From Verrucomicrobiota bacterium (GTDB lineage Bacteria > Verrucomicrobiota > Verrucomicrobiia > Methylacidiphilales > Verrucolacustridaceae), in the NCBI GenBank assembly GCA_010024525.1, contig RGGS01000063.1:1-7045 (forward strand): 7,045 nt of DNA, written 5' to 3'. Shown here piece after piece: positions 1 to 5,591 of this stretch; the stretch's first letter is position 1; each line of letters begins with the position of its first letter. A program made the translations under genes and the position numbers. Under the pieces are notes generated by a model, which searched no databases, was not told the DNA's origin, and saw nothing but the letters and a program-made list of their open reading frames with translations.

Positions 1-1
1 C

Positions 2-535
2 GGTCGCTGGCTTTTGCGAACACAAACTTCCACCGTGCAGATCCGGGTTTTGGAAAACAGAAAACCACCGGTCAAGATCATCGCGCCAGGCCGTTGCTAT
101 CGCAGGGATGAGGTGGATGCCACCCACGGGCTTTTCTTCCACCAGGTGGAGGGGCTCTGCGTGGGGGAGGGAATCGGGTTGCCGCATCTGAAGGGAGTGC
201 TGGAATTTTTCTTTCGTGAGTTGATGGGAGAGGGAACCAAGGTCCGGCTGCGGCCACACTATTTCCCGTTCACCGAACCCAGCTTTGAGGTCGATTTCTC
301 CATTCCCGGAAAAACGTTCCGCGGGCGGGAGTGGTTGGAGATCGCCGGATGCGGATTGGTCCATCCGCGGGTGTTGCGCGGGGTGGGAATCGATCCGGAG
401 AAATACACCGGCTACGCGTTTGGGTTGGGAGTGGAGCGAATCGCCATGGTCCGCCACGGCATTCCGGATCTGCGGCTCTTTTACGACAACGACGTCAGGT
501 TTTTGAAGCAGTTTGCCGCCCACGGCGCGGTGTAG
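2..535 (+). CDS. pheS: Phenylalanine--tRNA ligase alpha subunit, C-terminal part (5' truncated by window)
   Basis: The catalytic subunit of the cytoplasmic alpha2-beta2 phenylalanyl-tRNA synthetase, a class II enzyme that charges tRNA-Phe. The frame is open from base 2, reading LLRTQTSTVQ just inside the edge, so the apparent TTG start at 14 is internal and the true start lies upstream. About 177 residues are visible, roughly half of a usual PheS of about 340. Class II motif 2 is clear as GRCYRRDEVDATH followed by FFHQVEG; then comes FPFTEPSFEVD, and motif 3 near the end is GYAFGLGVERIAM followed by GIPDLRLFYDND. One oddity is RTQTS where the family usually has RTHTS, a segment of the phenylalanine site. 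The stop is TAG at 533-535, only 15 bases from the convergent panD stop. PheT is not visible. Identification is very secure. Confidence 0.97.
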   Translation, partial: GRWLLRTQTSTVQIRVLENRKPPVKIIAPGRCYRRDEVDATHGLFFHQVEGLCVGEGIGLPHLKGVLEFFFRELMGEGTKVRLRPHYFPFTEPSFEVDFSIPGKTFRGREWLEIAGCGLVHPRVLRGVGIDPEKYTGYAFGLGVERIAMVRHGIPDLRLFYDNDVRFLKQFAAHGAV

Positions 536-550
536 GGTCTTGAGTCGGAC

Positions 551-919
551 TTAGGCGGGAATTTCCGAAACTTTTAAAATCTTGTTGTTGGGACCCAAGA
601 GCACGGATTTTGCCCGGTGAGAACGGACTTGGTCGGGTGCAAGTTGAGCGAATGCCATAATGGTCACTTGGTCTCCTTTTTTTCCAAGATGGGCGGTGGC
701 TCCGTTGAGAACGATGGCCCCGACTCCCGCGGGGGCGGGAATGAGGTAGGTTTCGAATCGTGTTCCGGTATTGATCACGCCCACCAGAATTTTCTCCCCT
801 GGGCGCATGCCGGCGGCCTCCATAAGGTCGGTCGAGACGGAAAGACTTCCCTCGTAATCCATGGAGGCATCGGTGACTGTGGCGCGGTGAATTTTTGCGT
901 AAAGAAAAGTGCGGAGCAT
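551..919 (-). CDS. panD: Aspartate 1-decarboxylase (pyruvoyl-dependent)
   Basis: PanD converts L-aspartate to beta-alanine in the cytoplasm, for pantothenate and coenzyme A synthesis. At 122 aa it has the usual family length. The proenzyme cleaves itself between Gly24 and Ser25, Ser25 becoming the pyruvoyl cofactor; here YEGS places Gly and Ser at exactly 24 and 25. Other expected active-site residues are in register: Lys9 (YAKIHR), Arg54 and Tyr58 (RFETY), and Asn72 in VLNGATAH. The enzyme should therefore be active. It is the last gene of a three-gene minus-strand cluster, 51 bases after the deaminase. AGGA abuts the ATG with no spacing, so the ribosome-binding site is not canonical. No PanM-type or other maturation factor is visible. 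It converges on pheS with 15 bases between stops and no clear hairpin there. Confidence 0.97.
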   Translation of the reverse strand: MLRTFLYAKIHRATVTDASMDYEGSLSVSTDLMEAAGMRPGEKILVGVINTGTRFETYLIPAPAGVGAIVLNGATAHLGKKGDQVTIMAFAQLAPDQVRSHRAKSVLLGPNNKILKVSEIPA

Positions 920-970
920 TCCTAACTTTAAACGATCTTTTTTCCGCGGGGGAGGATAACTGAGGGAGAT

Positions 971-1387
971 TTACCGGTCGATGACTCGAATCTCCACTTT
1001 CAGGCGTTTGGCGAGTTCGTGGGGAATGGGGTGATTTTCGGGTTCGGGGCTGGGACGGCAGACGATGATTTTCACACCGTAACGGACGGCATCCACGAGG
1101 CAGCGATCGCAAGGTGGAAGGGTGACGGCCAGCAGGTAGGGATCCCCCGGTTTACAGAAGGCCAAGGCGTTGCTTTCGGCATGGGTGGTGAGGCGGCGCC
1201 GGAAGTCGCGATGCAGGGCCTCCTCCTCGGTTAGATCGACTCCCGGGGGCTGGCCGTTGAAGCCGATCCCGCAAACGCTTCCCTCCCGGCGCAGGATGGC
1301 GCAACCGACCTTGTGATAACGGTCGGTGCTGGTCGGGGCGGTCGCCTCGGCGAGGCGGAGGGCGAGTTGGATCCATTTCTCTTTCAT
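971..1387 (-). CDS. Zinc-dependent cytidine/deoxycytidylate deaminase family protein, probable dCMP deaminase
   Basis: A 138-aa deaminase of the dCMP deaminase type (ComEB-like), expected to convert dCMP to dUMP and so feed thymidylate synthesis. The zinc site is complete: His69 and catalytic Glu71 in THAESNAL, and Cys93 and Cys96 in TLPPCDRC. Gly28 lies in a VGCAIL strand, and GIGFNGQPPGV at about 40-50 corresponds to the GYNGxPRG segment typical of dCMP deaminases, which is why I prefer that to CDA, TadA or RibD. The ATG at 1387 lies 9 bases after the stop of the membrane protein, and the gap is pyrimidine-rich (TCCCCGCCC) with no Shine-Dalgarno sequence, suggesting translational coupling. 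The substrate is inferred; dCTP, cytosine or a modified base cannot be excluded from sequence alone. Confidence 0.85.
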   Translation of the reverse strand: MKEKWIQLALRLAEATAPTSTDRYHKVGCAILRREGSVCGIGFNGQPPGVDLTEEEALHRDFRRRLTTHAESNALAFCKPGDPYLLAVTLPPCDRCLVDAVRYGVKIIVCRPSPEPENHPIPHELAKRLKVEIRVIDR

Positions 1388-1396
1388 GGGCGGGGA

Positions 1397-1747
1397 CTAT
1401 TTTTCGGAAACGTGCAGGCGATGCAGGATGCGGTGGAAAATGGGCGAGAGGATGATCCCGAAGAGGGCGATCAGCACGATTCCGCAAAAGAGGGCGTAGG
1501 CAGAGGAGAAAATTTTGGCGGTGACGGTTGTGAGGCTCTGTCCATAGACCGGTCCTTGTCCACCCATCAGCATGGAGGATTCGACGAGGGCATCCTCCCA
1601 CGCCAATCCCCCGAGGGTGTGGTACCCGACAATGCCGATGCCCAGGGAAAAGCCGATCAAACCGACGGCCATGGCGCAATGGAGGAGGACTCTTCGAAAA
1701 AAGACATGGTGGGGAGCCAGCGGTTGGCGGTGGTGCTCAAAAGGCAT
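1397..1747 (-). CDS. Small two-helix membrane protein with a pore-loop-like segment
   Basis: A 116-aa inner-membrane protein. A basic, His-rich N terminus (about 1-20) is followed by a hydrophobic helix at about 21-45, an amphipathic re-entrant-looking stretch at about 46-70 (AWEDALVESSMLMGGQGPV), and a second helix at about 79-103 that ends in a basic HRILHRLH tail. The helix, pore helix, loop, helix order resembles a single-pore potassium-channel unit. However, GGQGPV takes the place of a TVGYG filter, so ion conduction is not established. I recall similar short hypothetical proteins in Verrucomicrobiota and related phyla, but no assigned function. It is the first gene of the cluster with the deaminase and panD, 9 bases from the former. 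The ATG has only a weak purine stretch (GAAGA) upstream. The frame continues open upstream but offers no ATG, GTG or TTG start nearby. Confidence 0.75.
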   Translation of the reverse strand: MPFEHHRQPLAPHHVFFRRVLLHCAMAVGLIGFSLGIGIVGYHTLGGLAWEDALVESSMLMGGQGPVYGQSLTTVTAKIFSSAYALFCGIVLIALFGIILSPIFHRILHRLHVSEK

Positions 1748-1833
1748 CCATTCTTCGTAGCTAGTTTGGGTTGGGAGACCAAGTCGCAGGAAAGGGGCGT
1801 GAGAAAAAAAAGCGAAAAAGTGGACGAGAATTC

Positions 1834-1868
1834 AGGCCATAGGCTACAGACTGAAGGCTGCAGGTAGG
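1834..1868. repeat. Five degenerate tandem 7-mers (AGGCTNN-like)
   Basis: Units start at 1834, 1841, 1848, 1855 and 1862. Each begins AGG or AGA, and three of the five have CT at positions 4-5 (AGGCTAC, AGACTGA, AGGCTGC). They are followed by two 8-mers at 1871-1886, TTTAGGGG and TTTAGGCG. The 7-base period cannot be coding. I recall AGGCT-type intergenic repeats in some verrucomicrobial genomes, but that is memory, not a search. Confidence 0.6.
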
Positions 1869-1933
1869 CCTTTAGGGGTTTAGGCGTTAGTGATGGAGGA
1901 AACCTTAAACGGTTGAGGAATCAAGGCTATGGG

Positions 1934-1980
1934 ATATTGGATATGGGAAGTTGCGATATCCGATCTTCCATATCCGATAT
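1934..1980. repeat. Imperfect inverted repeat (16-bp stem, 14-nt loop) built of ATATCCRAT units
   Basis: Bases 1934-1950 pair with 1965-1980 with one G-U pair and one bulged G (1947), leaving a 14-nt loop. The 9-mer ATATCCGAT occurs directly at 1956-1964 and 1970-1978, and in inverted form as ATTGGATAT at 1936-1944. It may be a REP-like or miniature mobile repeat, or a transcribed hairpin downstream of tRNA-Tyr. No T-tract is present on either side. Confidence 0.7.
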
Positions 1981-1984
1981 TCTT

Positions 1985-2001
1985 CCCACCCTGCGGGTGG
2001 G
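1985..2001 (-). terminator. Perfect 7-bp hairpin directly after the tRNA-Tyr 3' end
   Basis: CCCACCC (1985-1991), a TGC loop and GGGTGGG (1995-2001) form a perfect GC-rich stem two bases beyond the tRNA-Tyr discriminator on the minus strand. The position suits transcription termination or 3' processing. The sequence after the stem (AAGAATA) lacks the uridine run of a standard intrinsic terminator, so the role is uncertain; the hairpin itself is plain. Confidence 0.45.
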
Positions 2002-2003
2002 AG

Positions 2004-2086
2004 TGGGCGGAGCTGGATTCGAACCAGCGAAGGCGTAAGCCAGCAGATTTACAGTCTGCCCCGTTTGGCCACTTCGGTATCCGCCC
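2004..2086 (-). tRNA. tRNA-Tyr (anticodon GTA)
   Basis: Read on the minus strand, acceptor strands GGGCGGA and TCCGCCC pair perfectly with discriminator A at 2004. The anticodon stem-loop is GCAGA, CTGTAAA, TCTGC with GTA at 2052-2050. The long variable arm is that of a class II tRNA, as expected for bacterial tRNA-Tyr, and the T arm is GCTGG, TTCGAAT, CCAGC. The 83-nt gene does not encode CCA (CTC follows), so the end must be added by CCA-adding enzyme. TTGACC at 2125-2120 could be a -35 box, but the matching -10 is poor. Confidence 0.97.
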
Positions 2087-2240
2087 GGAAAGGGGAAGAC
2101 TCGCAAAAAAGGCGGGGGCGGTCAAAACGATCCCAAGGAAAAACATGGCTTCCGGCAACCGTTCGCCCAATTTGGATTTTAGATGAAGCTGGTTCCCTTT
2201 TTCGCTCGTTGGCCGATTTCCGTGTTGGCGGTGGTAAAAG

Positions 2241-3026
2241 TTGAAGTCCGTCCAGGTGTATCTGGAGAGCTATCGGAATGTGGAGTTTGGCCGGGCCCAA
2301 GATGGGGATACAAAGTTCCAGCAGTGGAAGGTGGACAACAAAGAGAAGATCGGTTCCCTGGATTTCACCACCGCGGTGCAGCTCCATGTCCAATATCTGG
2401 CGTTGGTTTGTCGGGAGGCTTTGGGGAAAAAGGAGGCGCCCAAGCCGGGGGAGTGGGCGGCCTACTGGGAAAACCTGTTCAAATCGAAGGACGTGCCTGA
2501 AAATCCTGCCGAGGCATCGGAGCCTAAGGGCAAGGGAGGAAAAAAACAGGGAGCGGGCCGAAGGCAGGCCAATGTGGGAGGGGATGATTTTGCCCGCCCC
2601 GTGCTTGAGAGCCCCCTGGTTCGGGACCGGCAAATCCAGGGTTTTCTGCATGACGTGAAGGAAGCCACCGTCTCATCCGGTTCGGTCGACGTGGTTTTCA
2701 ACAAAGTCGTCAGACCCCATTTACGTGAGGCAAAGAGTCGGGATCTGTTGCGGTTGTGGGATCAACGGATTGCGGCTCTGGACGAGGAGGCGGAGAAAGA
2801 GGTCAAGACCCTGGGGGCGGACGACTACAAAATCCTGAGGCGACCGACCTTGCTGTGGGAGCGGGCCGATGATCAGGAAAAAATCGGTGAGCAGGATTCA
2901 GCTTGGGCGAAAAAAATGGAGATTCTGAAAACCTATCCGTACCACCCGAAAACAGCCGAATGGATAGCGGAGATGAAGCAGGCCCTGGGGGAGGGTTCCC
3001 CGGCATTGCCCGAAAAGGCTCCCTAA
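2241..3026 (+). CDS. Hypothetical charged soluble protein, two segments joined by a basic Gly-rich linker
   Basis: I do not recognise the family. The 261-aa product has no signal peptide or membrane helix. Residues 1-85 are probably helical and rich in aromatics (KFQQWK, EWAAYWENLF). Residues 95-115 are a Lys/Gly linker (KGKGGKKQGAGRR), and 117-250 are another charged, mainly helical part ending in YPYHPKTAEWIAEMKQAL. The Pro-rich tail is probably disordered. The in-frame TAA at 2235-2237 forces a start at TTG 2241 or the GTG at 2256; neither has a strong Shine-Dalgarno sequence, so the exact start is unsure. The stop is 18 bases before tRNA-Arg, so the gene and the two tRNAs may share a transcript. 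No catalytic motif is visible and I assign no function. Confidence 0.7.
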   Translation: MKSVQVYLESYRNVEFGRAQDGDTKFQQWKVDNKEKIGSLDFTTAVQLHVQYLALVCREALGKKEAPKPGEWAAYWENLFKSKDVPENPAEASEPKGKGGKKQGAGRRQANVGGDDFARPVLESPLVRDRQIQGFLHDVKEATVSSGSVDVVFNKVVRPHLREAKSRDLLRLWDQRIAALDEEAEKEVKTLGADDYKILRRPTLLWERADDQEKIGEQDSAWAKKMEILKTYPYHPKTAEWIAEMKQALGEGSPALPEKAP

Positions 3027-3044
3027 GGTAGGGTTTCTTTTCAC

Positions 3045-3118
3045 GCGCTGTTAGCTCAATTGGATAGAGCACCTGACTACGGATCAGGAGGTTGGAGGTT
3101 CAAATCCTCCACGGCGCA
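3045..3118 (+). tRNA. tRNA-Arg (anticodon ACG)
   Basis: Acceptor strands GCGCTGT and ACGGCGC pair with one G-U, and the discriminator is A3118. The anticodon stem CCTGA/TCAGG encloses loop CTACGGA, with anticodon ACG at 3079-3081. A34 is normally converted to inosine by TadA, letting the tRNA read CGU, CGC and CGA. The T arm GGAGG, TTCAAAT, CCTCC is standard. CCA is not encoded (CTTG follows). It stands 8 bases before tRNA-Gly and is probably co-transcribed with it. Confidence 0.97.
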
Positions 3119-3126
3119 CTTGGTTC

Positions 3127-3200
3127 GCGGCTGTAGTTCAATGGTAGAACGCTAGCCTTCCAAGCTAGACACGAGGGTTCGATTCCCTCCAGCCGCACCA
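3127..3200 (+). tRNA. tRNA-Gly (anticodon TCC), with encoded CCA
   Basis: Acceptor strands GCGGCTG and CAGCCGC pair perfectly. The anticodon stem CTAGC/GCTAG encloses loop CTTCCAA with TCC at 3159-3161, reading GGA and GGG. The T arm GAGGG, TTCGATT, CCCTC is standard. The discriminator is A3197, not the U73 of E. coli tRNA-Gly, and CCA is encoded at 3198-3200, unlike the two other tRNA genes here. The AT-richer stretch just downstream is described separately. Confidence 0.97.
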
Positions 3201-3530
3201 TTGATGTTAAAAGGCTTGCAGTAACTCTCACCCCTCAGTGCTACTTGGTAAAATACCAGAAAACCTTCCGGCGGAATTTAACCTTCGGGCAACAAAGAGC
3301 ATGGAATTATCTCTGCAAAAGTCTCTTTCGAGCTGTATTAAAAGGGGAATGTGCAGCCGATATTTCCGCACCAAGTGGGAAGTGAAGGTGGGTAAGGTCA
3401 AAATTGCGGTAAAAGACCATTGGATGTCCCGCTCGGGCAATATTCCTTCTGAAAGTATGCGCTAAGCGCCGGAATTGCTCCCTATACAAACTCCCCGACC
3501 TTTGCGGGATCCTTTCCAGGCCTGGGTTTT

Positions 3531-3546
3531 GGGTGCTTCGGCATCC
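3531..3546 (+). other. TTCG-tetraloop hairpin
   Basis: GGGTGC (3531-3536) pairs with GCATCC (3541-3546) around a TTCG loop, with one G-U pair and C-G closing, the especially stable UUCG arrangement. TTTT precedes the stem and no T-tract follows, so it is not a standard plus-strand terminator. Read on the minus strand it would be followed by AAAA in the DNA plus-sense, that is, an A-run rather than uridines. The role is unknown. Confidence 0.4.
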
Positions 3547-3566
3547 TTGCAGTGAACTTGGGCCCC

Positions 3567-3595
3567 TTGACTTAACGAAGGGGGTGGCGAAATTT
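3567..3595 (+). promoter_or_regulatory. Possible promoter for the secreted protein
   Basis: TTGACT at 3567-3572 matches the bacterial -35 consensus well. At 17 bases the -10 candidate is the poor AAATTT (3590-3595), close to the ATG at 3602, which would leave a very short or absent leader. The purine run AAGGGGG at 3579-3585 is 16 bases from the ATG, rather far for a Shine-Dalgarno site. Weak overall. Confidence 0.25.
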
Positions 3596-3601
3596 AAGTA
3601 G

Positions 3602-5386
3602 ATGTCTGTTTACGCAAGGGTGTTTTTCCTAACCATAGCTTTTCTTCTAGCTGTTGATGTTTCGGCGCAAACCTTTCCCCCCGCCAACCCTTTTATGGGC
3701 CCACCGGGAACCTCCACGATGCATGCCAACGCGGCATCCTCGGATGCCACCACGAACCCGGGACCGGGATCCGGACAGGTTTCGATTATTGCCACAAATT
3801 ACGGGGCGGTCTTTCCAACCATCATGATGGGGTCCGACGGGCTAATCGTGGCAGTCGCCACCAAAATAGAGAATCGAACCCCTTACGTTTACCTCCTTAA
3901 CCCGACAAATCTCAATACGCTCGCACCCCCGCTGGAACTCATCCGATCCACCACAAGCGAACTGGCAGGCGGAATTTATTCTTACTTGGACAACAGCAAC
4001 TGCTTGGTTCTTGTCAACGCCCACGGATATCTCCAAAGAATTTCCCACACCCAAGCATCCAATGGCTCCTGGACGCTTAGCACGAATTCCTCCGTACAAA
4101 TTGGTTATCCGGATGTTGTCGGGCTGGTTCCCGACTACCAAGGAAGGGTTTGGTTTGCCACTGCCCAGGGAAGCTCGACCAACTCGGGGGCGGTTGTCGG
4201 GTACTACGACCCTACCACCACCAACACCGCGGCTTTCACGCTCCCCAACGGTGAGCAGATCGCCAACAGTATCTCGTCTTCCCCTGCCGGTGTGGCCGTC
4301 GCCTCCACCGCGGCGCTCTATTTGTTTCAAGCGGGCACCAACGACGTGCCGGTCCAGCTCTGGCGGCAGAGCTATACGAACGGACCGGGCCGCAAACCGG
4401 GCCAGCTGAGTTGGGGCACGGGTGCCACGCCCTCCTTTTTTGGTCCTGCCACCGGATACGAGTATCTCACGATTACCGACAATGCGGCGCCGCAGGAAAA
4501 CATTCTGGTCTTCCAGACAAGCTCCGGCACCCCGGTGGGGTCGGTGCCGCTCCTGACCGCCGGCGTCAACAGCGGCAACGAGGATGCGGCCATTGCCGTG
4601 GGCAACAGCATCTACTACCCGAGCACCTACGGGTATCCTTATCCCAAATCGGCCGAAAATCCGACCAACAGCGTTCCGGAATCCGCCCCGTTCGTGGGCG
4701 GCATGCAGCGGGTAGATGTGCTCACCAATGGCACCCTGCAAACCATTTGGACCAACAACACGACCGCCTCCGCGGCAGAACCGCGCATGTCGGTTCGGGA
4801 CAACCTCATTTACACCGTGAGTGTCGACACGAACACCAGCACCTACAGCTTCATCACGATTGATCCGGGGACGGGTGCGGTGCTCAGCAGCACACCCTAT
4901 GGCACGGGTTGGCAGAATAATCCCTTGCAAATGGTCAGCATGATCAGCCCGGACGGCGTGCTCTACCAAGGCACGGAGTCCGGCCTCATCCGGGTGCAGG
5001 CCGTTCCTCTCTCCTCCACTTATGCCGGCAGCTTTCCGGGGCTCGCCCCCAACGGGGTGGGCGCAGATGGCCTGCCGTACCTGATCAAATATTTCCATGG
5101 GGGCACAAACACCAACAGCTCGGTGACACTCCCGACGGTCGAGATGCAGGCAGACCGGCTGATCCTGACCGCGGTGGTGCGGACCAACGACACCAACCTT
5201 CTGTGGGAAGTTCAGTTCACCACCGATCTTGCCTCCGGCTGGACCCCGCTGACCAATAACCCGCAGGGAATCCTTTCCAGCCACATCCACGGCACCGTGC
5301 CCACGGGATGCCAGCTCCGAGACTTTGCCGTGCCACAGGGTTCCGATCCAAAAAAATTCCTGCGGCTGAAAGTCACGCAACCTTAA
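3602..5386 (+). CDS. Secreted beta-propeller-like protein with verrucomicrobial-type C-terminal domain
   Basis: A 594-aa exported protein of unknown substrate. Residues 1-22 are a clear signal peptide (FFLTIAFLLAVDVSA) with a likely cut after VSA. Residues about 23-60 form a Pro/Ser/Thr-rich segment. Residues about 60-480 are repeated beta-strand units with propeller-like signatures such as DYQGRVWFAT followed by VVGYYDP, reminiscent of streptogramin-lyase-like or other WD40-like propellers. These recur as DNLIYTVSVDT, GYEYLTITD and SPDGVLYQGTESGLIRV. Residues about 488-594 begin with a degraded GADGLPYLIKYFHGG and end LWEVQFTTDLASGWTPL and FLRLKVTQP, like the terminal beta-sandwich of many Verrucomicrobiota surface proteins. 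The Asn/Thr-rich composition suits an extracellular protein. No catalytic residues are evident. It could bind a ligand or polysaccharide, but this is not shown. It appears monocistronic. Confidence 0.85.
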   Translation: MSVYARVFFLTIAFLLAVDVSAQTFPPANPFMGPPGTSTMHANAASSDATTNPGPGSGQVSIIATNYGAVFPTIMMGSDGLIVAVATKIENRTPYVYLLNPTNLNTLAPPLELIRSTTSELAGGIYSYLDNSNCLVLVNAHGYLQRISHTQASNGSWTLSTNSSVQIGYPDVVGLVPDYQGRVWFATAQGSSTNSGAVVGYYDPTTTNTAAFTLPNGEQIANSISSSPAGVAVASTAALYLFQAGTNDVPVQLWRQSYTNGPGRKPGQLSWGTGATPSFFGPATGYEYLTITDNAAPQENILVFQTSSGTPVGSVPLLTAGVNSGNEDAAIAVGNSIYYPSTYGYPYPKSAENPTNSVPESAPFVGGMQRVDVLTNGTLQTIWTNNTTASAAEPRMSVRDNLIYTVSVDTNTSTYSFITIDPGTGAVLSSTPYGTGWQNNPLQMVSMISPDGVLYQGTESGLIRVQAVPLSSTYAGSFPGLAPNGVGADGLPYLIKYFHGGTNTNSSVTLPTVEMQADRLILTAVVRTNDTNLLWEVQFTTDLASGWTPLTNNPQGILSSHIHGTVPTGCQLRDFAVPQGSDPKKFLRLKVTQP

Positions 5387-5540
5387 GTACAGTCCGACTA
5401 TTCTGCTGCCGAAACCAAGGCCGCCAGTCTTTCGAGTTTTGCCATTTATACAAAATGACACTTCAGGAGAGCTTGAGGTGAGATATTCGCCATGGTGTTC
5501 TTTTTCTCTGGCCTCTAGGTTTGGCCTGGAAATAAATCCG

Positions 5541-5556
5541 GTCACATAAATGTAAC
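5541..5556. promoter_or_regulatory. Imperfect palindrome, candidate operator
   Basis: GTCACATAAATGTAAC is an inverted repeat of GTNACA half-sites with a 4-base spacer, 35 bases before the GTG at 5592. A similar 16-mer (13 of 16 identical) lies at 6951-6966, 34 bases before the ATG at 7001. No regulator can be named and chance is possible. Confidence 0.3.
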
Positions 5557-5591
5557 AAACGCCGCAACCAAAATGGCTTAGGGTTTCTCGA

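Larger units (their letters stand above)
1748..2003. other. Non-coding, repeat-bearing intergenic region
   Basis: Nothing here looks coding. It must hold the promoter of the minus-strand membrane-protein, deaminase and panD cluster, but I find no convincing -35/-10 pair. From about 1831 to 2001 it is filled with degenerate tandem repeats and two hairpins, listed separately. The far end abuts the 3' end of the minus-strand tRNA-Tyr. Confidence 0.7.
3201..3601. other. 400-bp AT-richer intergenic region, no convincing gene
   Basis: By hand count 3241-3420 is about 44% GC, below the GC-rich coding flanks. A GTG-initiated frame of 75 codons (3238-3465) and two overlapping minus-strand frames are open, but none has a recognisable motif or a good ribosome-binding site. 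The region may be a decayed remnant of an element that entered at the tRNA-Gly 3' end, but no integrase or repeated tRNA tail is visible. It ends in a TTCG-loop hairpin and a possible promoter for the secreted protein. Confidence 0.5.

Noticed and set aside
495..1112. 205-codon minus-strand frame over panD
   Set aside because: It is out of frame with PanD, whose catalytic residues are all in register; the alternative is Ser/Arg/Pro-rich without motifs.
1313..1867. 184-codon plus-strand frame opposite the deaminase and membrane protein
   Set aside because: Antisense of two well-supported minus-strand genes; the product is Gly/Glu/Asp-rich and featureless.
1834..2001. Possible CRISPR array
   Set aside because: The repeats are 7-9 bases long, degenerate and without uniform spacers, and no cas gene is present.
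1880..2244. Several short frames on both strands crossing tRNA-Tyr
   Set aside because: They run through a complete tRNA gene and hairpins and have no independent coding evidence.
3238..3465. 75-codon GTG-initiated frame after tRNA-Gly
   Set aside because: No ribosome-binding site, no recognisable motif and overlapping open frames on the other strand; kept only as part of the intergenic description.
3842..5545. 567-codon open frame on the minus strand, opposite the secreted protein
   Set aside because: The product is rich in Arg, Gly, His and Val with no domain or signal, as expected of the antisense of a GC-rich gene. The plus-strand frame has a signal peptide, repeats and a recognisable C-terminal domain.
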